Assembly (NCBI GenBank): GCA_039978895.1
Contig: JBDWAL010000012.1
Coordinates: 37,187-101,186 of the forward strand
Reading direction: 5' to 3'
DNA from: Aliishimia sp039978895
GTDB lineage: Bacteria; Pseudomonadota; Alphaproteobacteria; Rhodobacterales; Rhodobacteraceae
Length of the DNA stretch: 64,000 bases
In this document: piece by piece, positions 17,365-28,300 of the stretch
How the letters are laid out: every line of letters begins with the position of its first letter
Numbering within the stretch: position 1 is the first letter of the stretch
Translations under genes and position numbers: made by a program
The notes under the pieces: model-generated
Databases searched by the model: none
What the model was told of the DNA's origin: nothing
Seen by the model: only the letters and a program-made list of their open reading frames with translations

Positions 17365-18570
17365 ATGCCCCTCATCTTCCGCCAGATACATCCACTGCCC
17401 CCCATCACGCCAACTTTGTTGGTCCTTATTTTGTGCGTCACAAGCATCATAGCGCTTTCGTGCACAGCACATGCTATGGATCGGTTTGAGATTGAACACA
17501 TTCCAGCGTTGCCCATCGACATGACCACATGGGCGAACAAGCCAACTTTGGACGTGTTACCAGCCAAGTTGCCAAATGTCGGTCCCACGCTTTTGCGCTC
17601 CATCCTGTTGCAAGTCATTCTTTGGCTGACAACACATGCCGCGATATGTCTGAGCACATGCCTGATGTGTCTTGCCGGGATATGGGTCAAATCACAGCGC
17701 AATCTATCAAGAGACATGTGGGCCTTGCGTCTGGAGGTTTGTAAACTCGCGCCACTCAACGCCACGCAATTTCACGGCTTGGCCACATGGCGCGCTCCGT
17801 TCGATATGTGCATCCGGCAGCAAGTTCAAAACTTGAAGGTGACCGTCAGTGAACAACGACGCATTTTACACTCTGATGCGATGTTTCAAAAAGCGCTGCT
17901 CGAAGACGCCAATCATCGAACACGGAACAAGCTACAATTGATCTCGTCGATGATTAACCTGCAAAGACGACGTGCAGGGGCACAGGTCGACAAGGACGGC
18001 TTAGATCAGTTGAAAGATCAGGTTTCGGCTTTGGCGACCGTTCACAACTCTCTTTTGGTAACCCATCGCCAAGACATGGTCGACGTGGCCGAGATATTGA
18101 CCGAACTTTGCATCCAAACCGGGCACGCAAACAGCCCAGAGGGCACCCAGCCGGATTTAAGCATTTCAGCCCAACCGCTGTTATTGGCACAAAATCGCGT
18201 GTTGCCTTTGGCCCTATTGGCAACCGAAGCGATGACCAACGCGCACAAGCATTGCTTCATTCCAGAGGTGGTCTTTCGCGTGACCGATCAAAAAATCCGA
18301 ATGCGGCTTTGGATCGAGCCTGAGGACAAAACCGCCCATTTGGAGATCAGCAACCCAACCCGCGCCATGCGGATATCGCAAGATGACACCGGAACCGGCA
18401 GGACGTTAATCAAAACCTTTGCCACGCAATTGGGAGGCTACGTGTCCCAAGAAGTCCATGACGGACGATACATTTTGCAGGCCAGCTTTCCTGTTCGTGT
18501 GCCAAAAGAAGACACACATATATGGCCGCCTGAATGCGCGATGTTCAAACAGGCCAAACCTACAATGTGA
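17365..18570 (+). CDS. Membrane histidine kinase, HisKA_2/HWE-like
   Basis: A 401-aa sensor kinase. Two hydrophobic segments (about residues 13-35 and 80-110) flank a short probably periplasmic loop. The phosphoacceptor His184 lies in DANHRTRNKLQLISSMINLQ, the HisKA_2 signature. The ATPase part shows LATEAMTNAHKHCF as N-box and DDTGTGRTLIKTF as G-box, and ends with a strand-rich tail. Start 17365 is chosen because AGGAGA at 17355-17360 is 4-5 bases upstream; the open frame begins at a GTG at 17263 without a ribosome site. No response regulator is adjacent. Its stop overlaps the last eCIS gene, converging on it, by 11 bases, so no terminator separates them. Confidence 0.82.
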   Translation: MPLIFRQIHPLPPITPTLLVLILCVTSIIALSCTAHAMDRFEIEHIPALPIDMTTWANKPTLDVLPAKLPNVGPTLLRSILLQVILWLTTHAAICLSTCLMCLAGIWVKSQRNLSRDMWALRLEVCKLAPLNATQFHGLATWRAPFDMCIRQQVQNLKVTVSEQRRILHSDAMFQKALLEDANHRTRNKLQLISSMINLQRRRAGAQVDKDGLDQLKDQVSALATVHNSLLVTHRQDMVDVAEILTELCIQTGHANSPEGTQPDLSISAQPLLLAQNRVLPLALLATEAMTNAHKHCFIPEVVFRVTDQKIRMRLWIEPEDKTAHLEISNPTRAMRISQDDTGTGRTLIKTFATQLGGYVSQEVHDGRYILQASFPVRVPKEDTHIWPPECAMFKQAKPTM

Positions 18571-19363
18571 GCGGTGTCAGAAGTATCCGCCCGGATCCGT
18601 CAGGCAGCGTGTAAAATGCCTCCTGCGGGTCCGTGTGTTCCGGGTTGATTGGCCACGATGCGGCAAGGATGGCGCAAATCTGGCTTGTGACTTCGCCGAA
18701 CACATCCGCCTCCCCATTCAGTCGCATGAAGACCTCGGCGCAAAATCGTTGCCCTGTCAAATCTTCCATAATATCGAGCACCCATTCGGGACCTGCCCCA
18801 AGCGTGAAGCCCGCCAGATTGAGCGCGACGGCTTGTGGTCGTGCGGTAAACCCTGCTTCATAAAGCGCGCGCAGGTCAGCTTTTTCACCCATCGCGACAC
18901 ATGTCATGCTGTCCTGTGCAGCGCTAAAAACCGTATATCCCGGCGTGCTAACCAGCCCGGACATGTCGAATTCAAATGGACGGGACGTACCGGGACGTAA
19001 GCCCGAACCTTGGAACCACAGCATCGCAAAAGCGCCAAACAAAGCGTGGACGATTTCGTCAGGTGCACAATCAAACTGTGAAGCCGGATCCATCAGCGGC
19101 AAAATATGGCGTATCGCAGCCGCGAATTGCGTCGTCGTTGGCGCCCCCGCTTGGCTATTGCTTCCCGCATCCAGATCGACCAGTCGCTGTGTGGCAAGCC
19201 ACGTTTCACTAACATTTGGTCGTGCGTTCAATCGCTGCAAGGCTTCGGCGACAGTCGTTCCCGCGGCGCGGATAAGCCGACCATCGGGGGAGATTTCGAT
19301 CAATTGGAACACGGGACCAAGCGCACTTGGGATCGGACCAAGGCTGAAGCGAAAAGCACTCAT
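18560..19363 (-). CDS. Unknown protein, last gene of the eCIS operon
   Basis: A 267-aa protein with no family I recognise. No signal peptide or membrane helix is seen. It begins MSAFRFSLGPIPSALGPVFQLIEI and contains a hydrophobic middle part (HALFGAFAMLWFQGSG), a segment AADVNLAGFTLGAG-like region near residue 180 and a short C-terminal tail. The start codon overlaps the stop of the giant gene in ATGA, so the two proteins are made in a coupled ratio. A chaperone, adaptor or immunity protein for the giant protein is an inference from this coupling only. Confidence 0.75.
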   Translation of the reverse strand: MSAFRFSLGPIPSALGPVFQLIEISPDGRLIRAAGTTVAEALQRLNARPNVSETWLATQRLVDLDAGSNSQAGAPTTTQFAAAIRHILPLMDPASQFDCAPDEIVHALFGAFAMLWFQGSGLRPGTSRPFEFDMSGLVSTPGYTVFSAAQDSMTCVAMGEKADLRALYEAGFTARPQAVALNLAGFTLGAGPEWVLDIMEDLTGQRFCAEVFMRLNGEADVFGEVTSQICAILAASWPINPEHTDPQEAFYTLPDGSGRILLTPLTL

Positions 19364-22300
19364 GTGGTGCTCGATGGGTCAATCTGCGCCCCAAACATTT
19401 CTTGCTGCATCTTTAACAATATCTCTTCGAAAAATTTCTGGGACTCATCGCCGGACAATTCGCGAGTGATCAATTCCGCCGCGCTCAAACCGTCTGTCTC
19501 AAGACGTTCTCGCAACACAGTGTCCACGGCAACTTCGAACAATATGGCATAACGGTTGACCACCTCATCGGCGAAAACATGGGTTGCGGGATCATCGACG
19601 CTGCCCTTCAACGCCCCAGATATAAGATGCGCATGGGTCATGAATTGATGCAAGGTTGACGGGAACAACCCACCCGATTTTGCATCAAGGCGAGTTTGTT
19701 GCGCCCGAAACACCTGCGTCATCAGCGAATTTGCAGCCACAGTGCCGTCACCGTCAAACACCGACACCCCTTCGCCTGTGTGGGACACAATCGATTTAAG
19801 CAAAGACGTGAACTGCTCTTTATATTCTGGATTGCCCAACAGCAAAGACGATGGGGTCAGTCCGGCCTCACCTGGGCGCATTTTAGACCCAAGATATAAC
19901 GCCATGATTGCACCAGAATGCGCGACCGGATGGCGGATCACTTCAACACCAAAGAGCAAATAGACCGCGAGCGCCATTTCGGTCTGCACTTTGTGTTGCA
20001 AGACGACGTCGACACCCTTGAGATCAGGCAACGCGCCGTCCCGCATCGCTTGCGTCAAGCTGTCAAACAAATTGAAATCGGAAGTCTCGGCGCGCATCAA
20101 CCGCACCACTTCGGTGATCTCGGGGTAAGACGACCCGCCGATCACATCGATTTCATTGCCAGACGACTTCTTTAACACACGGATCGAATTTGAGATGAAC
20201 CCGGTGTATTGCTCGCCTCGCACATTGGTCACGCGCACAAAGAACGTATCTGGGCCGATCTGCTGCACGCCATCGCCGTCGCCTAAAGGGCTTTGCAAGG
20301 CCAGCATGGCGGCCTTTTTGTCGTTACCTTTGGCGTTTTTTCCTTCCAGACCCAACGCAGCAAGTTTTGTGGCCAGTTCGAATGGCGCCGCTGACATATC
20401 AACTTCGAGCAGATGCTGCACTTCTGAGCGGAACGTTTTACCGGCATGTTCCGCCACTGTTCCTTTGGAGGTGTCTTTTGCCGAAACTTCAGTGCCCGCA
20501 TCGAGTTCTTTGGCCGTTTTGCCACGGGCTTTGTTCACTTCGGCCTGCTTAAACAATTGAGCGGACTGCACATCCGCCTTGCCCTCGATTTTGGCATCGG
20601 TGATCGCTTTTGTGGGGTTTTGGATGTCATCACGCGAGACGGTGCGCGCGCTTTCGGTCAACCCACTGAATATCTGTCTTTTTTGTGCATCCTGCAGCCC
20701 GGTGTCCTGATCTGCATTAATTGTGCGTTTTGAGCCTTCTAAAATGAGGTTCGCGTCACGATTGTCATGGGTTTTTTCGTCCATTTCCAAGGCTGCATGC
20801 AACCGTTCGACCTGACTGGACACCTGAGGATCGGACGAACCATCTTCAATTTGTTGCCCACGCAGCAATTGATCCATATGCGCCAAAGCAGTCAGAATAT
20901 TTGGCGGTAAGGGCAACGCGCGCAATTCATCATATGTCAGATCGCCCGCCAAATCAGAACTATTGCGACGCCTGATTTGCTGGCCTTTTTGCAGTGCGAG
21001 CGCGCTTTCACCGCGAAATTGCGCATTTCGGGGGCTTTCGAGCAATCGGATCACCGCTTGCGCACTTAGCCGGCGATGTGATGGCAGGGCGTCATCATGC
21101 ATTAAGCGGTGCGCGTGATAGAGACCTTGCAAGAACGCTTCGGCTTGAGCGGATTTTGTAACCGTGGCGTCGCCCCCGCTGAGGGAAACCTCATCCGCCA
21201 TTTTGCGAAACACCAGATAGAGATCCTGAGCCTGTGCCCGCGAGATATGTGTTGGCGAGCCATCCTGCGTTTTTGTCATCATGTCGACAAACGTCGTGTC
21301 ATCCATGTCTGCCTGGAACTTTAAATCCCCCGTGGCCACATCCACATCGGCCAAACCAATCAATCGCTCAAATTGGGGGAACTGCGCGACTATCGCGGTT
21401 TGCAACACAGGGGCATCAACCGATTTCAGCGCCAACGGCGTGCTCAATTGCAGCATACTGGCTTGCAGTTTCCCGACACGGGCTTTTGCAGATAAGTGGC
21501 TGAACACCTTTCCTGTTTTCGAAACTTCAGTCACAAATCCAAACAGTTTATTGCGCAACGATTTATGGCCCGGAGTTTGCGTCACCCCACTGCGCCGAGA
21601 TGCGGCAGTCGCGACGAAGTCTGCAATCGGCCCACGCATTGCGCTGATATGGGGCGCGTCCAAACCGTCAATCTGTTTGATGATCGCGCTGTAGCCCGCC
21701 ATCAATTCCATTTGCCCGTCGCGACTGCCCAATCCAAGGCGTTTGAAATCCGTCTGGTTGCCTGCTGCATCGAATTTGCGCGTTCCAAACGCAAAATCAT
21801 TCCCCATATGCGTCAGCAATCGCCCGATAATGGCCGCTCTATCTGTGCCACCGGGTTGTGTCGCGTCTGTGTTCGCGGAGGACAGCGCACTCATCAAACC
21901 GGAATCTTGCATGACCCGCAACATGCCGCGCAGCCGTCCGGCCTTGTTGCTGGCGGACTGCAAACCAGTCGGCAAACCGTCATTGGGTTGATCCAACACC
22001 GCGCCCAAGAAGTGACGCAAACCGTCTTGGGCCGCAGTCGGGAGCTGACTTGTCGCCATGATAACTTGGTCAAGGGACGCCATCGTGGATTTTTGCGTGC
22101 TCTCTTGAGAGCCGGCCCCAGCTTCAAGGTCGGCAATCTTTGCCTTGATCGTCTCAAACCCTTGCGGGTCGCCCCCTGTTTGGCCTTCGAGCTCTTTTAG
22201 TTTTTCCGTCGAGTAACGCTCATCCGAGCCGTCATTTTCGTTAAACAAGCGTGCAGGTTGGTCAAGAATTGCAGGGCGCGCAATCTGGCCCAGTTCCATG

Positions 22301-25300
22301 GCGCGCAGCATTGCGGGGCTCAACCCAGCCAATTCTGATTTACGTCTTTGCAATCCGGCAAGCCGTGTTTGCAAACCCTCCAATCGAGTTTGCGCGCGCC
22401 CACGACGCCCCGACAGAAACGCGGATTTGGCTGTGTCACGCAGGCTTGCAATCATCGTGACATGCGCGTCGATCTCAGCGTCGACCACAGTGCGGGCCAA
22501 GTCTGCTTGTTGCGCGACACTCAATGAGGGCCAATCGTTCAGCGTCGCCTCGTCCAAGCTTTGCAACCGCTGCGACCAGCTGGGATCATGCATCTGAACC
22601 ACATGCGCGCCCTCTTCACGCAGTGCAAACGCATCCGCCCCCTCGCGCACAAGGATCACCACTTCGCCGTTCAAACGGATCGTCACCGCATTCTGGCGCG
22701 CCTTGGCATCTGGATTGGCGCGGACATAGGCTACAAATGCCGCATCCGACAATGTCAGGATCGGCGTGCGGCGCACCAACCCACGCATCGCTTTGGGTGC
22801 AAACGTGATCAACGCGCGGCGTTGGCGGAACCGCTCAAAGAAGGGGCGGGTCGCGGGTTTGTGGGCCAACATCGTCTTCATCGCCCCCATCAACTGGGCG
22901 GCATCCAAATCAGGCTGGGTTTTGCGGGCCCGTGCCACCAGTTGCTTCAGGTCGGCCTCACCCAAGGTCGGTCCCAAGGTCTGAGCCTTCCGCAAAACCA
23001 GCAATGCATCCGGGGCCAATTGCGCCAAAGCGGGCCGGATCGCTTCGGGGGCCGTATCAAGTTGGGCCATGCGCGAGACGCGCTCAGACCGCGCCTCCTG
23101 AGCGGCCTTGGACGCGCGCACCGCAGAGGCGTCTTTGCCATTGCTCAACATGGTGCCAACCAACGCGCCGCGCACTTCGTCGTTCAGGTGTGGCGCGCGT
23201 TTGGCCAACATATTCATGACACCGTCCAATGCTTTTGGCGCAGGCATGCCGCCATCCGCCATGGCAATACGGTGCAAAAACGCGAGGTCTTTGGCTGGCA
23301 AACTATCTGCAACCTCACGCAAGGCCGCGGGCAATAACGGCCCAAGCTCTGCGCGTTGCTTTTGATGCGCAATATCGACGGAGAGTTCGGCTTGCGCCTT
23401 TCCGCCCATCAGCGTTTGAACCTGCTGTATCAGCTTCGCCTCGTCCAAGTTTACAACACGCGCTTTTGCTTTTGCAACAGAGGCTTGCATCGCAGACGGA
23501 TCCCCACCCGGATCATTCAAAAGGCGCGCGGCTTCGTCCTGCAAGACGCGTGGTAAGGCGGTGATTGCATCCACGGGTGCGCCATCAAGCGCGCTACGGG
23601 TAGCTTTGGGCATGTCTCGCGTCAGACGGTTTCGCGTTCCGGCATCCGCTTGTTTGGCGCGCGTATCTGTGGCCACAACTTGGCGCAGGGTTTTGAAGAA
23701 ATCAGCAGGTGCGGTCATGTCGTAATTGTTGCGCAGACTTAATGCGAGCCCTGTCAGAGCATCCGTGTCACCAGCCCCACCGCCACGCCGCAATGCGTCC
23801 ACCGTCAGGATATCGCTTGGGTTCATGTGGCGCATCTGTGCCTGCATGCTTTGGGGCATGTCCATCAAGGCCGCGCGCGCTTGTTTGAGTTCATTGAAAT
23901 AAAGTGCGTTGGCTGAAGCGTCAGCGCGCATGCCTGCCTTCAACTTGTCTTCGACGCGCCCTGCCCCGTAGGTTTCGACCCCTGCCGAGATCGCCAGTCG
24001 ACGCAACATCACCGCGTCAGATAAGCTGACCTCGCCGCCCTTGGACATCACCCGCGTCGTTTCTTGTTGCAACCTTTTGCGCATATGGCCTTTGGCCATG
24101 CCACGCCCCGAAGAGGAGGCCAGCTCTTTCAACATAGCTGGGCCTAGCTTGGCGAGGAACTTGTCAAAACTCGTGCCTGGCTTGCCTTCGGCCACATCCA
24201 TCAAGAACGTGGTGAATTCGGATGCCGCCGTCGATCCCATTCCGCTGATTGCATCTTCGACAATTTCGCGCCCTGTGCCGCTTAGTCGTTTGCCCAGCCA
24301 GTTCAGACCATCGCCGTCCAGATTGCTAACTTTTGAAGACCCAAGTGCGCCCTTCACACCGCCCGTCAACCCCTCGGACACACCACCCGACACAGCCCCC
24401 GTCACAGCGCCGCGCAATCCAGCACCGGCCAATTTTCCAAACCCGTCGCCAATGCCTTTGGTCCAGATTTTGTCATCTAGCGCTTGATTGGCGACACCAC
24501 TTGCCGCCGATGTGATCGCCTCGCGGGTGGCGGCAGCGCCGATTGTGCCCATCAGGTTTTTGGGAAAGACCTTGTTGATTTTTGCGCCCATTCCGGCGAT
24601 GCGCCCCAACACACCAGCGCCCGGTTTGACAGCGCCGCCCAATGCCCCCCCAACGCCCGCTGTGGCAGCTTCGATCCCTGTGCGGGCCACATCAACTGCG
24701 GCTTCTTCCCAACCATATCGGTCCCCGCGCATCCCCGCCTTGACCGCAATCGATGCCGAGCCCGCAATCAGCGCGGTCAACACTCCAGCGGCGGCGACAT
24801 TGACCCCCGGCACAAGCAGCAGCAACACCGAAACCGCCACAGCCGCAGCTGTGATCAGGCCCGTGAAGAAGCTTTCTTGTCGTCCAATTTCAGCCGAATA
24901 ATTGCGCGCCGCATTTGAAACCTCTGAACTCAAATCCGCCGAGGTTGGCCCAGAGCCAAAGAAGTTGCCCCGCCGATCCACAGAATATTTCCGCGCCGCC
25001 GCCGTTAACGTACCGTCAGGATTGACCAATTGCGACGGCGACATCGCTAGAATTTCGGCGGGAACCGGATTGTGTGGATCGTCATTGGCTGCAATCGATG
25101 CATGCACCCGCGTGCCTATTGCCCCTTGTGCCTGTTGCAACTCACGTTGATGTGGGGAGCCTTCCATCGTCAGTGCAGAAATGAACCCCGTGCCGTCTTG
25201 CAGTTGATGACGGGCACGCACGCCCGCGATGTCCATCTCATCGGCGCTGTTTTCTGGCACGCCCAGAAAGGCGATTTCCAATTTCTGCGCTTGATCACCA

Positions 25301-28300
25301 GAGGTTTCACCGAAGTAGTCCGCGTTTTGTCCAACCCCAAGGCTCGCACGGGTGATGCCATCTTCTTGGCCCTGCCCGCCCGCCGCAAAATATGTGGTGA
25401 ACTCATTGCGGCGACGGTTGGACACCACCTCGTTGAGCAATGCGTCATGCGTGCCCCACCCATCCGTGGCCGCGCGCAATCCTGCCCCCAAATCAATCGA
25501 GCCATTGCTGGTCAGGTCCGTACCAACATTGGCCAAATCACCATTGAACCCGCCTGCAACAGTGTTGATCCGACCAGCAACCAATGCGCGCGCGGCAGCG
25601 ATTTCTTCGGGCGATGGATCATCGGGCACCGATTGGCCATTCAGGCTTCCAGCCACTTGGAAGATAAACAGGTCCTGTTTGCGCTGCTCGCGTGCCACTG
25701 CCGCTTGAGCATCCGCGACAGCCGCAGGGTTGGGTGGTTGGGTATTTTCCGCCTCAGACAGGCGAGACCGCGCCATGGACAGTGCCGGGGCGCCAAATGA
25801 TTGACTTAGCGCAACAATATCCGCTTCAGACGCGCCAAACGTGCGCCCTTCAGATTGAGTCAGCGCCTGCACCGCGCGTGCTTGACGATATTCCGGGCTT
25901 GCAGACCCTTTGGAAATATACGCGTTTAGCAAGTCAGAGGTTCTGGTTTCCATCTGATCGATGATCACATTGCCATGCACAGACCGCCCGTCAGAAACAT
26001 TGTACCCGGGTAATTCGCGTAAGCGGTCGGACTCTAGATTGGGGGCCAACCATTGCATCATGCGGCCATCGCCTTGCCCTTGGATCAACGGTGACAAAGG
26101 GCCATAATATTGCGCCGAGACATAATCACGGGTGGCAAACGCTGCGAACTGATCGCGCGCGGATTGCACCGTTGCCGCATCTGGTCGCGACCTTGCACGT
26201 TCAAGGGCGTTTTGCTGGAAAGTAGCCGCCGCCGCATCATCTTGCGGCAAGCTTTGTTGCGGGGCCGTGGCCGGATCCCAATCGGCAGCTTGGGTCTGGT
26301 CCGCATTAGCCGACCCTGTGGCATCTGCCGCTTGCGATTGCTGCACCAAATCGGATGGCGGTGACGCGGTTTGATCCACCGACATTTGCGGCGCATCCGG
26401 GTCCGACATCGCAGCCGTGAGCGGTGCTGTTTGCTGCAACGTTTGCGCCGCCGTTGCCGTGGTCGACGCGTTCGGGTTTGCCGCCGCTTGTCCACCACGC
26501 GCCGTTTGCACAGTCCGTCCGGGTCCGGGTTCTGGTGGGATCAGGCTCGTCATCTCGACAAACATCTGATCTGTAAGTTGCGCAAGTTGTTCTGGGGGCA
26601 CATAGGCCCCCCCCGAACTTTGAAGTTCTGACTTCAAACGTGAATCCATGGTACGTGTGAATTCGGCCATCGCCGCATCCCCACCACGGCGCGCAGTATC
26701 AAGGTCTGCGCGAATACGAATAGCTGCGGCGCGGGCCGGATTGCCATCGATATAGGCCTCTGTCACCTGCAACTGGGTGCCCGATAGGTTTGAGCGCACC
26801 GAAGCCTGCATTTGCGTCTTTTGTGCTTCGCTCAACGTTGCCAGCTCAGATGGGGAAAACGAGCGCGACAAAGCTTCGACCGCGTCGTCATTCACCCCAA
26901 ACATTCGATCCGCGCCTGTTACCAGCGCTTGCTTGCTGGCCGCCGCAGTGCCTTCATTTGATGAAAACAAGCCCAAAAGGCGGGATTTGTCGTCATGTCC
27001 ATCAGGCACGAACTGCTCAACACGTTGTTTGGCATTCGGGGACCGCCCACATTCATCCATGTCGTAGTTCAACGCCAAAGGTCCGGGCCATGGCATCGCG
27101 AGTGCAGTCGCCGCGCCGCTCACAGATGGGATCGCCTCATAGGCCTGTTGAGCGGCGTATGCACCGCCGATCCAATTGATCGGAGGCGGCGTCAGAACCG
27201 CAACGCCGACCCCCACCACCATCCCAGCGGTATTTGGCACACGCAAGGCCGCTTCTATGTCAGAGCCGCGTGTGTTCAACTCCCCGCGCTTGTCCTTTTC
27301 TATCGTTGGCAACGGTTTGGAGCGATCCGCATCGGCGCCAGAACCACCATGGCCAATGGCTTCGTCCAACTTGTTGACGGCATTCTTGATGTAGCCTTCC
27401 CACTCCCCTGCCAACTGGCCGTTGAAAAACGAAATGGCCCGTTGCTGCACGCGCGTTCCTGCCGTCTCTGCGGAGGCTATGGGTGCAAGCAATTGGGTAG
27501 CAGCGGTTTCGGCATATCCCGACACGCCCGCCAATGCCCGGTCCAGTCCGTTTTTGAACTCCCCACTGTAAAACGCGTAGCTCAGTTCAAAGTGAAACTT
27601 CGACTTCTCTTTTTGCTCGGTAATCGTGTCGAGCGCGCCATCTACCGTGTCCCAGATGCTTTGGATTTGGGTTCTGAACCCTTCGCGCGACTGGTCCACC
27701 CCCGCCGTTGCTTGCGCTTGGGTCGCATCAATATGTCCAGCTTTTAACGTGCGTAGACTTTGCGCTGCCGCTTCGATTTTGGGCCCAAGCGTGCGCCCGT
27801 CCAACAAGTCATCACCGCCCAACATGTCTTCGATACGCGCGATAACATCGGGATAGGCCTTGGCCATATCAGCGATGCTGGCCCGGTAACCGGCTTGTTG
27901 CAATCGGGCCTGATCCATCATCGCCTGTTTCATCTTGGCACCGGTTTTGCGCAGCCCTTTCACCACTTTCGCTGGCATCGATTTTGGGTTGGCCGAGTTG
28001 AAAAACGCTTTGACGGAGTTTGGGCCGCGCAACGTGCTTTCCATGCCTGATACTGCACGCTCTTGGGCGGCACTCATCCGGCCGTATTGGTTGTAAACTT
28101 CATCGGACAGTGTTTCTTGATAACTTTCCGCGTCCACATCCATGGCTTCCGCGGTTGGGGCGACCAAGCCCAACGCTGTCAGCACGAACTTGTTGCGATT
28201 GTCCGCGCTTTTGTATTTTTCGGCCCGTGTTGTGGCGGACGTCACCCAGCCGTTGCGATGTTCTGTTGCCAAATAGGGCACAGCTCCGGCCTGCGCGCGT

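Noticed and set aside
16854..17489. 211-aa plus-strand open frame overlapping the BKACE gene and kinase start
   Set aside because: It is antisense to a clearly conserved enzyme gene and shows low-complexity, non-family sequence.
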